Below are positions 17,990 through 28,645 of a stretch of 64,000 nucleotides of DNA, piece by piece. Under the pieces are notes generated by a model. The model did no database searches and was not told the DNA's origin. It saw only the letters and a program-made list of their open reading frames with translations. Source of the stretch: Asaia bogorensis (lineage in GTDB: Bacteria; Pseudomonadota; Alphaproteobacteria; Acetobacterales; Acetobacteraceae); NCBI GenBank assembly GCA_945868845.1, contig CAMBMS010000005.1, positions 1-64,000 of the forward strand, written 5' to 3'. A program made the position numbers and the translations under genes. Position 1 is the first letter of the stretch. Every line of letters starts with the position of its first letter.

Positions 17990-19156
17990 ATGAACTTTGC
18001 CTTATCGGATGCCCAGGAACAGGTCCGTGAATCGGTACTGAAGATATGCGCCAGTTTCGATGCCGATTACTGGTTGAGAAAAGATCGTGAAGGCACGTTT
18101 CCGGAGGATTTCTATCGCGCGGCTGCAACAGCAGGCTGGCTGGGCATCGCCATGCCCGAGGAATTTGGCGGCGCGGGTCTGGGTATCACGGAGGCCGCGG
18201 TGCTGATGCAGGCGGTGGCGGAATCAGGCGCCTGCATGTCTGGCGCATCGTCGATCCATATGAATATTTTTGGCCTCAACCCCGTGGTGGTGTTCGGAAC
18301 GCAAGAGCAGAAGGCCCGCATGCTGCCTCCGCTGATCCAGGGCCAGGAAAAATCCTGCTTTGCGGTGACCGAACCGAATGCCGGATTGAACACCACGCAG
18401 ATCACCACGCGCGCAGAGCGCAAGAATGACCGTTATGTCGTGCATGGACAGAAAATCTGGACTTCCACCGCGCAGGTGGCGAACAAGATTCTGTTGCTGA
18501 CGCGCACCACACCATTGGATCAGGTACGCAAAAAATCTGACGGCCTCACCTTGTTCTATACCGATCTCGATCGGTCAAAGGTGGAAGTGCGGTTGATCGA
18601 AAAGATGGGACGGCATGCGGTGGATTCCAACATGCTGTTTATCGATGGGCTGGAAATTCCGGTGGAGGATCGAATTGGCGAGGAGGGAGCCGGATTCCGA
18701 TCCATCCTGCATGGGATGAATCCGGAGCGGATTCTGCTCGCCGCCGAGGCTGTGGGGATCGGGCGCGCGGCGCTGGCCCGCGCCAGCCAGTATGCGCGAG
18801 AAAGAATTGTGTTCAATCGGCCGATCGGACAGAACCAGGGTATCCAGCATCCGCTGGCGAAATGCTGGGCCGAGCTGGAAGCCGCCAACCTGATGACAAT
18901 GAAGGCAGCCGCGCTTTATGATTCCGGGAAGGAATGTGGGGCGGAATCCAATGCGGCAAAATACTTAGCTGCGGAGGCGGCGTTTCATGCCTGTGAAACC
19001 GCGGTCATGACGCATGGCGGCATGGGCTATGCGCAGGAATTCCATGTGGAGCGTTATTTGCGCGAAAGTTTGATCGTGCGCATCGCTCCGATCAGTCCGC
19101 AACTTATTCTGTCCTTTATCGCCGAACGTGTGCTTGGCCTGCCAAAATCCTACTGA
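17990..19156 (+). CDS. Acyl-CoA dehydrogenase
   Basis: This flavoprotein (388 aa) oxidises acyl-CoA to enoyl-CoA and passes electrons to ETF. The N-terminal helical domain contains GWLGIAMPEEFGGAGLGI. The FAD block CFAVTEPNAGLNTTQITTRA is followed by GQKIWTSTAQVANKILLLTR, and the C-terminal helices contain THGGMGYAQEFHVERYLRES. Length is standard. It would act just before the fused hydratase/dehydrogenase at 9016. A VOC gene relic follows 21 bp downstream. Confidence 0.93.
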   Translation: MNFALSDAQEQVRESVLKICASFDADYWLRKDREGTFPEDFYRAAATAGWLGIAMPEEFGGAGLGITEAAVLMQAVAESGACMSGASSIHMNIFGLNPVVVFGTQEQKARMLPPLIQGQEKSCFAVTEPNAGLNTTQITTRAERKNDRYVVHGQKIWTSTAQVANKILLLTRTTPLDQVRKKSDGLTLFYTDLDRSKVEVRLIEKMGRHAVDSNMLFIDGLEIPVEDRIGEEGAGFRSILHGMNPERILLAAEAVGIGRAALARASQYARERIVFNRPIGQNQGIQHPLAKCWAELEAANLMTMKAAALYDSGKECGAESNAAKYLAAEAAFHACETAVMTHGGMGYAQEFHVERYLRESLIVRIAPISPQLILSFIAERVLGLPKSY

Positions 19157-19177
19157 CCCCACACAGAAGGAGGCCGC

Positions 19178-19590
19178 ATGCTGCAGAAACTTCATCACGT
19201 CGCTTATCGCTGCGCGGATGCGGGAAAAACAGAGGCGTGCTGTACTAGAGCTTCTAGGCCTGTGGTTTGCCCATGCCATCATGCAGGATCGCGTGCCGTC
19301 CACCCAGGCCTATAATCCGCATGCATATATTTTTGAAATGGTAGCTGGTAGCTATATCGCCTTTTTCGAACTCACCGCGGCGGCGGCAGCCAAAGAGAAT
19401 CCAAATATGCCGGACAGGGTGCATGGTCTGGCGTAGCAGGTGAAGGACGAGGCGGGCTGTTAGCCGGTAAGCGCCACCTGGAAGCGGCCGACTGGATGTG
19501 GTCGGCTCGACCACTCATAGTTGCTGCACGTCGATCTATTTCTTCGATCCGTCCGGCTATCGGCTGAAGCCAACCTCGCAGACGGACTAG
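19178..19590 (+). pseudogene. VOC/glyoxalase-family gene broken by several frameshifts
   Basis: The ATG at 19178 starts MLQKLHHVAYRCADAGKTEA, a VOC N-terminus. The continuation lies in another frame (LGLWFAHAIMQDRVPSTQAY, then PHAYIFEMVAGSYIAFFEL, followed by a TAG). The C-terminus is in a further frame, with VGSTTHSCCTSIYFFDPSGY and RLKP. All parts are in order, so this is one VOC gene with at least two frameshifts and a stop. A substrate cannot be assigned. It directly follows the acyl-CoA dehydrogenase gene. Confidence 0.75.
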
Positions 19591-19728
19591 CCGGAGTAGC
19601 GCGACGCCTTCGCGGCGGAGACTCAAACGACGCTCTCCGCCTGGCGCGTGCGCAAAACACGGCCGGGTTTGTAAGCGGCATCACGCCAGCGGTTGACCCG
19701 GGCCGCGCCTGCCTCTCTATTCCCGCCC

Positions 19729-20889
19729 ATGATCCGCCCCGTCCTCGCCCTGCTGCTGCTGTCAGTCCCGCCGGCCTTCGCGCAAGCTCCCAACAGCCCA
19801 CCACCCGTGGTAGGCTTAGCGCACGTCGAGCTACGCCCGGTGACCGAGAGCGCCGACTATGTCGGGCGCATCCAGGCGAAGGACCGCGTTGATATCACCG
19901 CGCGCATCAGCGCCTATCTGGAGACCCGCCTGTTCATCGAGGGCGCAGAGGTTGTCCCCGGGGCGCCACTTTATCGCCTGGAGCGCGCGCCCTTCGAGGC
20001 CGCGTTGGACCAGCAGAACGCCGCCGTGGCGCAGGCCCAGGCGCGGGCTGACCAGGCGGAGGTCGCATTCGCCCGCGTGGAAGCCCTGCAAGGCACCGCG
20101 GCGGCCTTGCGCTCGGCCTTTGATGACAACCGCGCTAACCGGCTGGCGGCGCTAGCCGCGCTGAAGGCCGCGCGCGCGCAGGCACGCCTCGCGCAGATCA
20201 ACCTGGATTATACAGAGATCGGCGCACCCATCGGCGGGAAGATCGGCCGCGCCACGGTATCCGCCGGAAACGTCGTTGGTCCCGCCAGCGGGCCGCTCAC
20301 CGCCATCTTCAGCCAGGATCCGATGCAGGTGGTCTTCCCGATCCCGGTGCGCGCGCTTCTGACACTGGAGCAGCGCCACTCCGCCACCGGCATTTTTGGT
20401 GCCGTGCAAATCCGCATCCGCCTGCCAGATGGCCGGCTTTACGAACATCCTGGTCGTATCGACTACAAGGATCCTTCCGTTGCCGCCAATACGGACACGA
20501 TCGTGCTGCGCGCCACCATTCCCAACCCGCCACTCCGCATTGCCGCACCGAATGAACCGATGGAACGCGCCCTGATCGATGGGGCCTTTGTCCGGGTCAG
20601 CATCGAGGGACTCACGCCGGTGGTGATGACCACGGTTCCACGCCAGGCCATCCTGACCGATGTGCAGGGAAATTATGTCTGGGTCATCAACGCGGAGAAC
20701 AAAGCCGAGCGACGTCCCGTCCAGCTAGGCCAGTCCACCGCGCAACTCGCCGTCATCGCCAGCGGTTTGACCGAAGGTGAAACGGTTGTGGTCGATGGGT
20801 TGCAGCGCGTGCGTCCCGGCATCGTGGTTAACCCGGCGTCCATCACGCCCCCGCTTGTCGTCACCCCCGCCACCACGACCGGACGGTAA
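19729..20889 (+). CDS. RND efflux periplasmic adaptor (membrane fusion protein)
   Basis: The protein (386 aa) has a signal peptide (MIRPVLALLLLSVPPAFA, cleaved before QAPNS). An HlyD-like barrel and lipoyl half follow (VGRIQAKDRVDITARISAYL), then a coiled-coil hairpin rich in Ala and Gln (about residues 90-160), and the second lipoyl/barrel part with GAPIGGKIGRATVSAGNVV. It links the inner-membrane pump to an outer-membrane channel. I chose the ATG at 19729 because it starts the signal peptide. The permease gene follows after 6 bp. No outer-membrane channel gene is adjacent. Confidence 0.92.
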   Translation: MIRPVLALLLLSVPPAFAQAPNSPPPVVGLAHVELRPVTESADYVGRIQAKDRVDITARISAYLETRLFIEGAEVVPGAPLYRLERAPFEAALDQQNAAVAQAQARADQAEVAFARVEALQGTAAALRSAFDDNRANRLAALAALKAARAQARLAQINLDYTEIGAPIGGKIGRATVSAGNVVGPASGPLTAIFSQDPMQVVFPIPVRALLTLEQRHSATGIFGAVQIRIRLPDGRLYEHPGRIDYKDPSVAANTDTIVLRATIPNPPLRIAAPNEPMERALIDGAFVRVSIEGLTPVVMTTVPRQAILTDVQGNYVWVINAENKAERRPVQLGQSTAQLAVIASGLTEGETVVVDGLQRVRPGIVVNPASITPPLVVTPATTTGR

Positions 20890-20895
20890 ACGCGT

Positions 20896-23800
20896 ATGTT
20901 CTCCGCGTTGTTCGCCGACCGCCCGCGTTTGGCCGTTGTTATCGCCATTCTGACGACCTTGGCCGGCGTGCTGGCGCTGACGCGTATTCCCGTGGCGCAA
21001 TTCCCTTCCATCGTGCCGCCGGCGGTGCAGGTTACCACCACCTATAGCGGTGCCTCGGCGGCAGTCGTGGAAACCGCAGTGGCGCAGCCGCTAGAATCGC
21101 AGATCGTTGGCGTCGATCGCATGATCTATATGCGTTCTAACAGCGCCAACGATGGCAGCTATAACCTACAAATCAGTTTTGAACTCGGCACCGACCCCGA
21201 CATCGCCACTGTCAATGTGAATAATCGGGTGCAGACTGCGCTTTCGAAGCTTCCGCCCGAGGTGCAGCGTGGCGGTGTCACCGTCATCAAGCGCTCCTCA
21301 GCGATTTTAAATTTCGTGCAATTTTATTCTGAACATGGCGCGCAGAATCCGCTGTTCATCAGCAACTATATCACGGTGAACGTGCTGGATCGGCTCTCGC
21401 GCGTGCCCGGCGTCGGGCAGGCGCTGATCTTTGGCCGGCGCGATTATTCCATGCGCGTATGGTTCGAGGTCGAGCGGCTGACCGCGCTTGGGCTGACGCC
21501 GAATGACCTGATTACCGCCATCAACCAGCAGAATACCCAGGCCGCCACCGGGCGTATTGGATCGCGCCCGACCTATGACGCGCAGCAGTTCCAGATCAAC
21601 GTGCAGACGCTCGGCCGGTTGACCACGCCGGAGCAATTCTCCGCCATCGTCATCCGCGCCAATCCGGACGGTTCGATCCTGCGCCTCGGCGATGTCGCGC
21701 GGGTGGCGCTCGGCTCGGCGAATGAGGATTCGGAAAGCCGGCTGGATGGCAATCCCGCCGTTTCCATGGCCATCTACCTGGCGCCCAGCGCCAATGCGGT
21801 GGACACCGCCGCCGCCGTGCGCGCGGCGCTGAACGAGCTTTCAGGGCGCTTTCCGGAGGGGATGAAATATCGCGTCTTCTATGACAGTTCCCTATTCATC
21901 TCGGAGACCATACAGGGCGTGATCAAGACGCTGACGGAAGCCTTCATCCTTGTCGTGCTGGTGGTGTTCCTGTTTCTCGGCAATTGGCGCGCCACCCTGA
22001 TTCCGGCCATTGCCGTTCCGGTCAGCCTGGTCGGCACGTTCGCGGTGCTGCTGGCGATGGGGTATTCAGCGAACACCGTTTCGCTGCTCGCGCTCGTGCT
22101 CGCCATCGGCATCGTGGTGGACGATGCGATCGTGGTGGTGGAAAACGTCGAGCGCGTGATGGCCGAGGAACCGGAGCTTTCGCCCGTGGATGCCACGAAG
22201 AAGGCGATGCGCCAGATCACCGGTCCGGTCATTGCCATTACGCTTGTGCTGCTCTCAGTGTTCGTGCCGGTGGCTTTTATTCCGGGGGTTTCCGGCACGT
22301 TATTTCGCCAGTTCGCGGTGACGATCAGCGTGGCGATGCTGATTTCCGCTATTAACGCGCTGACCTTGGCGCCAGCATTGTGCGCCGTGTTCCTGCGCAA
22401 TCATAGCCGCCCGCGCGGGCCGATCGGCTGGGTGCTGCGCGGTATCGACGCGGTGCGCGACGGCTATGCCGCCATTGTCCGTCGGTTGCTGCGTGTCGCT
22501 ATACTGGGCCTGGTCCTGATCGCCGCCTCGCTCGCGGGTGTCTTTTATCTCGCGCGGACAACTCCTACCGGATTTTTGCCGGAGGAGGACCAGGGGGTGT
22601 TCTTCGTCAATGTGCAATTGCCCGACGGCGCCTCAGTCGCCCGCTCACGCGAAGTCGCCGCGCGGGTGGAGCAGCTGGTCCGGCCGATGCCGCAAGTTGC
22701 AGGCGTACTCTCCATCGTCGGGTTTTCGCTGCTTGACGGCGGTAACCAGCCGAATGCGGCGTTCATCGTGGTACGGTTGAAACCCTTCGCCGATCGCGTG
22801 GCGGTGGCGGATCGCGCGCAAACTGTTATTCGCAATGTTTTTGGCGCCGTGCAGCAGATCCGATCGGCGAATATCTTTGCCTTCAACCTGCCGCCGATCA
22901 TCGGCCTTTCGACCTCCGGCGGGTTCGAGTATCAGCTTCAGAACCTAGAGGGCCGCGAATATGTGGATATGGCCACGGTGATGCAGGGCCTCACCGTGGC
23001 CGCGAACCAGGATCCGCGGCTATCGCGAGTGTTTGCGACATTTACCGCGACCAATCCGTCTTTTTGGCTGGATATCGATCGGCAGAAGGCGCAGGCACTG
23101 GGGCTTTCCGTACAGGACGTGTTCACCGCGTTACAAGCCACCTTGGGTGGATTCTATGTTAACGATTTTAATATGCTAGGCCGCACCTGGCAGGTGAATA
23201 TTCAGGGTGAGGTGGCGGATCGCGCGGATACCGATGCCATCGGAAAAATCCACATCCGCAACCGCCAGGGTAGCATGGTCCCAATGAGCGCGATTGCCGA
23301 AATCCGTATTGTACAAGGTCCGCAGACGATCAGCCGTTATAACAACTACCGCTCTATCACCTTGCGGGGTAGTGCCAGCCAGGGCACGTCCTCGGGCACC
23401 GCCATTGCCGCGATGGAGGAAATTTCCGACCGGACCCTGCCGCCCGGCTATGCCTATGAATGGACCGGCATTGCGTTTCAGGAAAAGGCCACGGCGGGGC
23501 AGACCGGTATTATCCTCAGCCTGGCCGTACTGTTCGCCTATCTATTTCTGGTGGCATTGTACGAAAGCTGGACCATTCCGATCCCCGTCCTGCTCTCCGT
23601 CGCCATCGGCGTGCTGGGTGCCTTTGGCGGCATTCATCTGGCGGGCAGCTATGGCGATGTTCCCATGGTGCTGGATCTCTATGCGCAGATCGGCATGGTG
23701 GTGCTGATTGCCCTCGCCGCCAAGAATGGCATCCTGATCGTGGGGTTCGCCAAGGAACGGCGCGAGGCGGGCGAGAGCATCCGAGATGCCGCCATGCTGG

Positions 23801-24039
23801 GTGCGCGGTTGCGTTTCCGGGCGGTGATGATGACCTCAATCGCCTTCATCCTGGGCCTGATCCCGCTGGTGACGGCCACGGGCGCGGCCATGATTTCCCG
23901 TCGCGCCGTCGGAACGGCCGTGTTCGCGGGCATGATCGCTGCCAGCACCCTCGGAATTTTCCTTATTCCGATGCTGTACGTGACCTTTCAGTCGCTGCGC
24001 GAGCAGATCAAGGCCTGGTTCACCAGCAAATCTCACTAA
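20896..24039 (+). CDS. RND multidrug efflux permease (HAE1/AcrB family)
   Basis: This proton-driven pump (1047 aa) sits in the inner membrane. It has the family's first helix ([21 protein letters not shown]), the TM4 aspartate pair in [17 protein letters not shown], the TM10 lysine in [18 protein letters not shown] and a second half starting after [13 protein letters not shown]-like sequence ([16 protein letters not shown]). Length is normal. Substrates are not predictable. Solvents or aromatic compounds would suit the catabolic surroundings, but that is an inference. The adaptor gene precedes it. Confidence 0.95.
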   Translation: MFSALFADRPRLAVVIAILTTLAGVLALTRIPVAQFPSIVPPAVQVTTTYSGASAAVVETAVAQPLESQIVGVDRMIYMRSNSANDGSYNLQISFELGTDPDIATVNVNNRVQTALSKLPPEVQRGGVTVIKRSSAILNFVQFYSEHGAQNPLFISNYITVNVLDRLSRVPGVGQALIFGRRDYSMRVWFEVERLTALGLTPNDLITAINQQNTQAATGRIGSRPTYDAQQFQINVQTLGRLTTPEQFSAIVIRANPDGSILRLGDVARVALGSANEDSESRLDGNPAVSMAIYLAPSANAVDTAAAVRAALNELSGRFPEGMKYRVFYDSSLFISETIQGVIKTLTEAFILVVLVVFLFLGNWRATLIPAIAVPVSLVGTFAVLLAMGYSANTVSLLALVLAIGIVVDDAIVVVENVERVMAEEPELSPVDATKKAMRQITGPVIAITLVLLSVFVPVAFIPGVSGTLFRQFAVTISVAMLISAINALTLAPALCAVFLRNHSRPRGPIGWVLRGIDAVRDGYAAIVRRLLRVAILGLVLIAASLAGVFYLARTTPTGFLPEEDQGVFFVNVQLPDGASVARSREVAARVEQLVRPMPQVAGVLSIVGFSLLDGGNQPNAAFIVVRLKPFADRVAVADRAQTVIRNVFGAVQQIRSANIFAFNLPPIIGLSTSGGFEYQLQNLEGREYVDMATVMQGLTVAANQDPRLSRVFATFTATNPSFWLDIDRQKAQALGLSVQDVFTALQATLGGFYVNDFNMLGRTWQVNIQGEVADRADTDAIGKIHIRNRQGSMVPMSAIAEIRIVQGPQTISRYNNYRSITLRGSASQGTSSGTAIAAMEEISDRTLPPGYAYEWTGIAFQEKATAGQTGIILSLAVLFAYLFLVALYESWTIPIPVLLSVAIGVLGAFGGIHLAGSYGDVPMVLDLYAQIGMVVLIALAAKNGILIVGFAKERREAGESIRDAAMLGARLRFRAVMMTSIAFILGLIPLVTATGAAMISRRAVGTAVFAGMIAASTLGIFLIPMLYVTFQSLREQIKAWFTSKSH

Positions 24040-24081
24040 CACCTTGCCATTCCCCGACCAGCCCTGATATACGCCTCGCTC

Positions 24082-24183
24082 ATGATCCGCGGCACGCACC
24101 GTTCCGGCCTGATCGCGCACACTCCCGCGCAACGCTGCGCGTGCCTGAACCTTCTCCTCCTCCTTCGACTTAGCCGCCCCTGA
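24082..24183 (+). CDS. Leucine-rich leader peptide upstream of leuA
   Basis: This 33-codon reading frame starts at ATG 24082 and stops with TGA 24181-24183. It reads MIRGTHRSGLIAHTPAQRCA, then CLNLLLLLRLSRP. Seven of the nine codons from residue 22 to 30 are leucine, mostly CTC and CTT. A short peptide with a cluster of the pathway's end-product codons 109 bp before leuA is the hallmark of leucine attenuation. The peptide itself need not have a function. No other gene occupies this stretch. Confidence 0.8.
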   Translation: MIRGTHRSGLIAHTPAQRCACLNLLLLLRLSRP

Positions 24184-24291
24184 GCGTGGCGCCGTGCGTG
24201 CAACCGCCGGCATCGTTCAGGGGAGACCATGAGACCGACGCTCGCGCGCGCCGTCCCTGGCTAAGATCGCAACATCCCGAGGTTCCATCCC
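24184..24291 (+). promoter_or_regulatory. Probable leuA attenuator/leader RNA
   Basis: This is the stretch between the leader-peptide stop and the leuA start. It is GC-rich and contains segments able to pair (for example gcgcgcgccgtcccc-like and gggga tracts). I see no stem followed by a T-run, so a classic intrinsic terminator is not evident. Control may instead act on leuA translation. The regulatory role is inferred from the leader peptide. I did not fold the RNA. Confidence 0.45.
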
Positions 24292-25875
24292 ATGGCCATC
24301 AACCATCCCAGTTTCGGCAAACTGGACGACAACCGTATCATCATCTTCGACACTACGTTGCGCGACGGCGAGCAGTCGCCTGGTTTTTCGATGAATCTGG
24401 ACGAGAAAATCCGCATGGCCGAGGCGCTGACGGATCTCGGTGTCGATGTGCTGGAAGCGGGTTTTGCCATTGCCTCGCCCGGCGATTTCGAATCCGTGAA
24501 GACCATATCGGAAACGATTGGCCAGCGCGCCAATACCCCCGTGCTCGCCAGCCTGTCGCGCGCCGGACAGATGGATGTGCTGCGTTCGGCTGAGGCGCTG
24601 AAATCGGCGAAACGGAAACGCATCCACATCGTCATCGCCACCTCCGATCTGCACATGAAATACAAATTGCGGATCAGCCCGGAGGAGGTGATCCAGGCGA
24701 CGATCGATTCCATCACCTTGGCCCGCCAGCATGCCGATGATGTGGAATGGTCGGCTGAAGATGCCACGCGGTCCGACCCGGATTTCCTGTGCCGGGTCGT
24801 GGAGGCGGCGATCGGCGCCGGGGCGACCACCATTAACCTGCCCGACACGGTTGGCTATGCGCTGCCAGAAGATATGGCGGCGATGTATTCCAACATCCTC
24901 AACCGGGTGCCCGGCATCGAGAAAGTGGTGCTGTCGACGCATAACCATAACGATCTCGGGCTGGCGGTGGCCAATACCATCGCCTCCTTCCGTGCCGGGG
25001 CGCGGCAAGTGGAATGCACCATCAATGGCATCGGCGAACGCGCGGGCAATGCCTCGCTGGAGGAGATCGTCATGGCCATTCGCACCCGCAAGGATGCGAT
25101 GCCGTATGACAATAACATCGTCACGACGAACATCCTGCGGACGTCAAAGCTGCTATCGACCATCACCAGCTTCGATGTGCAGCCAAACAAGGCAATCGTA
25201 GGGCGCAATGCCTTTGCGCATGAGGCGGGCATTCATCAGGATGGCGTGCTGAAGATGGCGGCGACCTATGAAATCATGACGCCGGAAAGCATCGGCTGGG
25301 CGAGAAATTCGCTCGTGCTCGGCAAGCATTCCGGGAGGGCGGCGTTCCGCGACCGGCTGACTACCTTGGGCTACAAGATCGGCGACAACCAGTTGAACGA
25401 CGCCTTCCGTCGTTTCAAGGATTTGGCCGATCGCAAGAAGGTCGTATTCGACGAGGATATTGTTGCTCTCGTGGACGACGAAGTGGTGCGCGATCATGAG
25501 CGAATCAAATTTCTGTCCCTCGATCTTCATGCCGGCTCGAAGGGTCCGGCGAAGGCGGAGTTGGAACTTAACATCGATGGCGTGACGAAAGCCGCATCAG
25601 CAACCGGCGACGGTCCCATAGATGCGACCTTCAAGGCAATCCAGCAGATTTTTCCGCACAATGCTGTCTTACAGCTTTTCAAGGTGGACGCGGTGACCGA
25701 GGGCACCGACGCGCAGGCGCGCACCACTGTACGGCTGGAGGAAAATGGCAAACTGGTCGATGGCCAGGGTGCCGATACCGACACCATCGTCGCCTCCGCC
25801 CGCGCCTATGTGCATGCGCTGAACAAGCTGCTGGTCAAGCGCGAACGGACGGAGCCCAAGTCATTTGTTGCCTGA
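24292..25875 (+). CDS. leuA: 2-isopropylmalate synthase
   Basis: This enzyme (527 aa) condenses acetyl-CoA and 2-oxoisovalerate in the first step of leucine synthesis. The catalytic barrel shows DTTLRDGEQSPGFSMN, the metal-binding HNHNDLGLAVAN and NGIGERAGNASLEEIVMAI. The C-terminal regulatory domain (from about residue 400) binds leucine and includes DGVTKAASATGDGPIDATFKA. Length matches the LeuA1 type. Control is likely both by leucine feedback and through the leader region upstream. Confidence 0.97.
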   Translation: MAINHPSFGKLDDNRIIIFDTTLRDGEQSPGFSMNLDEKIRMAEALTDLGVDVLEAGFAIASPGDFESVKTISETIGQRANTPVLASLSRAGQMDVLRSAEALKSAKRKRIHIVIATSDLHMKYKLRISPEEVIQATIDSITLARQHADDVEWSAEDATRSDPDFLCRVVEAAIGAGATTINLPDTVGYALPEDMAAMYSNILNRVPGIEKVVLSTHNHNDLGLAVANTIASFRAGARQVECTINGIGERAGNASLEEIVMAIRTRKDAMPYDNNIVTTNILRTSKLLSTITSFDVQPNKAIVGRNAFAHEAGIHQDGVLKMAATYEIMTPESIGWARNSLVLGKHSGRAAFRDRLTTLGYKIGDNQLNDAFRRFKDLADRKKVVFDEDIVALVDDEVVRDHERIKFLSLDLHAGSKGPAKAELELNIDGVTKAASATGDGPIDATFKAIQQIFPHNAVLQLFKVDAVTEGTDAQARTTVRLEENGKLVDGQGADTDTIVASARAYVHALNKLLVKRERTEPKSFVA

Positions 25876-26146
25876 AATAGCGGTTTTTTTGGAGGGGTAT
25901 TCCTCTTCCCCGGCCGTCCAGAGAGGGGGCCTTATGGCCTAAAGCTGACCAACCCCGCGTCCGATGTCTCCTCCTGCTGCATTGGGTAGTTAAGCTGACA
26001 AAGCCAGCTTTTGGGCACCATTCTTCCTGCGCCCCCCGGCATTTGCCTCGGCCGCCAAAACGGTGCAAGTGTGGTGTTCGATAGTCCGTGCTCGGGCAAC
26101 CCTAGCTGGCATAACGCTGGTTGGAGAAACGCGGAATCAGGTATCG

Positions 26147-27202
26147 ATGAAACTGCTCTTGACTGGTGGATGCGGATTCATCGGCTCGGCGGTGGTACGA
26201 CATCTGCTGCGCACCACGGACGATACCATTGTCAACATCGATAAAATAACCTACGCGGCCTCGGAAGACGCGCTTGAAGAGGGTCGCACCCATCCGCGCC
26301 ACCACCTGATCCGCGCCGATATCTGCGATCACGCGGCGATGACCCAAATTTTCGCCACCCATACGCCGGACGCGGTGATGCATCTAGCGGCCGAGTCGCA
26401 TGTGGACCGTTCCATCGATGGGCCGGGGGCCTTCGTGCAGACCAATGTCGTGGGTACCTACACGCTGCTGGATGTTGCGCGCGCCTATTGGGCTGGGCTG
26501 CCAGCGGCGCGGCGGGATATGTTTCGATTTCATCATATTTCGACGGACGAGGTGTTCGGCGCGCTTAGGCCGGGCGATCCACCATTTACCGAGGCCACAC
26601 CCTATGACCCGCGCAGCCCCTATTCGGCGTCAAAGGCGGCGTCAGACCATCTGGCGCGGGCGTGGCGGCATACCTATGGTCTGCCGGTGATCGTATCCAA
26701 TACCGCCAATAATTACGGGCCGTGGCAGTTTCCGGAAAAACTCATCCCGCTGATGATCCTGAATGCGCTGGAGGGAAAACCGCTGCCCGTCTATGGCGAT
26801 GGTTCCAATCAGCGGGACTGGATTTTTGTCGCTGACCACGCCGCGGCCCTGGAGCTTGTGTTAAAGCGGGGGCAACCCGGCGCGACCTATGCCATCGGGG
26901 CGCGCCAACCGCGCAGCAATCTGGCGGTCGTGCGCGCGATCTGCGCCGCGCTTGATGTGCGCCTGCCCGACCCCGCCGGACCACGGACCAGGCTGATTAC
27001 CTTCGTGGCCGACCGGCCGGGGCATGATTTCCGCTATGAGATCGATCCGTCGCACGCGGAGGCCACGCTCGGCTGGACAGCCACGCATGATTTGGATGTC
27101 GGGCTGGCGCGCACCATAGACTGGTACCTGGCCAAGCATGCGTGGTGGGAAGGCATTCGGGCACAGCGCTATACCGGTCAACGGCTGGGCGCGGCGAGAT
27201 GA
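26147..27202 (+). CDS. rfbB: dTDP-glucose 4,6-dehydratase
   Basis: This NAD-dependent extended SDR (351 aa) converts dTDP-glucose to dTDP-4-keto-6-deoxyglucose, the second step of dTDP-rhamnose synthesis. Visible motifs are [18 protein letters not shown] at the start, [15 protein letters not shown], the STDEVFG active-site block and [15 protein letters not shown]. The start is the ATG at 26147. The open frame further upstream lacks family sequence. It is followed 7 bp later by rfbA. The 271-bp region before it, after leuA, holds no gene that I can see. Confidence 0.95.
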   Translation: MKLLLTGGCGFIGSAVVRHLLRTTDDTIVNIDKITYAASEDALEEGRTHPRHHLIRADICDHAAMTQIFATHTPDAVMHLAAESHVDRSIDGPGAFVQTNVVGTYTLLDVARAYWAGLPAARRDMFRFHHISTDEVFGALRPGDPPFTEATPYDPRSPYSASKAASDHLARAWRHTYGLPVIVSNTANNYGPWQFPEKLIPLMILNALEGKPLPVYGDGSNQRDWIFVADHAAALELVLKRGQPGATYAIGARQPRSNLAVVRAICAALDVRLPDPAGPRTRLITFVADRPGHDFRYEIDPSHAEATLGWTATHDLDVGLARTIDWYLAKHAWWEGIRAQRYTGQRLGAAR

Positions 27203-27209
27203 GGAAGGC

Positions 27210-28085
27210 ATGAAGGGAATCGTTCTTGCCGGTGGGTCTGGCACCCGGCTGCATCCGATGACCCTGGTGGCATCGAAACAGCTGTTGCCCGTGTATGACA
27301 AGCCGATGGTGTATTATCCGCTCAGCACGCTGATGCTGGCGGGGATTCGTGACATTCTGCTGATTTCCACCCCGGCCGACCTGCCGCAATTTGACCGGTT
27401 GCTAGGCGATGGGACGCGGTTGGGGATCAAGATCAGCTATGCCGAGCAGCCAAGCCCGGATGGTATCGCGCAGGCCTTCCTGATTGGGCGGGAGTGGATC
27501 GGCGGCGAGCCTTGCGCACTGATCCTGGGCGATAATCTGATCCATGCCGAACAGCTTTCCACGTTGCTGCGCGAGGCGGGGCGACGTACGCAGGGGGCGA
27601 CGGTGTTCGCCTATCAGGTACGCGACCCCGAACGCTATGGCGTTGTCAGTTTCGATGACAGCGGGCGGGTGTCGGAGATCGTGGAAAAGCCGACCGCACC
27701 GCAATCCAACTGGGCAGTGATCGGGCTTTATTTTTATGATGCGCGGGTGAGCGAATTGGCGGCGTCACTGCGCCCCTCGCCTCGCGGGGAGTTGGAGATC
27801 ACCGATCTCAACCGGCTTTATCTGGAGGACGGCAGCCTGACGGTAGAACGTCTCTCGCGCGGCTGCGCCTGGCTGGATGCCGGCACACCGAATAGTCTGT
27901 TGCAGGCGGCAAGCTTTGTGCAGACCATCCAGGCTCGCACCGGCATGCTGGTAGGCTGCCCGGAGGAGGTGGCGTTCCGCGTGGGCGCGATCGATGCCGC
28001 GGGGCTGCGGCGCGAGGCGGCAAAACTGGGCAAGACCGAGCTGGGCCGGGTATTGATGGAACTGGCGGAGGGACGGTTGGCGTGA
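27210..28085 (+). CDS. rfbA: Glucose-1-phosphate thymidylyltransferase
   Basis: The product (291 aa) makes dTDP-glucose from glucose-1-phosphate and dTTP. The nucleotide-binding N-terminus is [18 protein letters not shown], followed by [18 protein letters not shown], the LGDN block and the [20 protein letters not shown] segment. The start is the ATG at 27210 with gaggaagg upstream. Its stop overlaps the rfbC start, so translation is probably coupled. Confidence 0.95.
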   Translation: MKGIVLAGGSGTRLHPMTLVASKQLLPVYDKPMVYYPLSTLMLAGIRDILLISTPADLPQFDRLLGDGTRLGIKISYAEQPSPDGIAQAFLIGREWIGGEPCALILGDNLIHAEQLSTLLREAGRRTQGATVFAYQVRDPERYGVVSFDDSGRVSEIVEKPTAPQSNWAVIGLYFYDARVSELAASLRPSPRGELEITDLNRLYLEDGSLTVERLSRGCAWLDAGTPNSLLQAASFVQTIQARTGMLVGCPEEVAFRVGAIDAAGLRREAAKLGKTELGRVLMELAEGRLA

Positions 28086-28645
28086 GCGGTTTTACCGAAC
28101 CCCTTGCCATTCCCGAGGTGAAGCTGATCAGGCCGCCGCGCTTTGGCGACGCGCGGGGGTTTTTCTCCGAGGTTTTTCATGCGCAGCGTTTTGCCGAGGC
28201 CGGGGTCGCGGGTCCGTTCATACAGGACAACCATTCGCTGTCCGCCGCCGTCGGCACGGTGCGCGGACTGCATTTGCAGATCGCGCCGAGCGCGCAGGGC
28301 AAGCTTGTGCGAGTGACGAGGGGCGCCATCTGGGATGTGGCGGTGGATGTCCGGCATGGGTCGCCGACATTCGGGCACTATGTCGGCAGGGAATTGAGCG
28401 CGACAAACTGGTTGCAGATGTGGATCCCGGTGGGGTTTCTGCATGGGTTCTGCACCTTGGAGCCGGATACCGAGGTGCTATACAAGGTGACCGCCAAATA
28501 TGACCGCGAGGCCGAACGTGGGGTTGCGTGGGACGATCCCGCGCTGGCCATTCCCTGGCCGGCGGCGGCTGGCAGGGCGGTTCTGTCGGACAAGGACCGG
28601 GTGTTACCAGCGCTGGCGGACTGCCCGGTCTGGTTCCGCGCGTGA
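28082..28645 (+). CDS. rfbC: dTDP-4-dehydrorhamnose 3,5-epimerase
   Basis: This cupin-fold epimerase (187 aa) acts third in dTDP-rhamnose synthesis. [35 protein letters not shown] (with the catalytic His), [16 protein letters not shown] and [22 protein letters not shown] are all typical. It starts with GTG at 28082 inside the rfbA stop (4-bp overlap), and its own stop overlaps the rfbD GTG in the same way. Confidence 0.95.
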   Translation: MSGFTEPLAIPEVKLIRPPRFGDARGFFSEVFHAQRFAEAGVAGPFIQDNHSLSAAVGTVRGLHLQIAPSAQGKLVRVTRGAIWDVAVDVRHGSPTFGHYVGRELSATNWLQMWIPVGFLHGFCTLEPDTEVLYKVTAKYDREAERGVAWDDPALAIPWPAAAGRAVLSDKDRVLPALADCPVWFRA

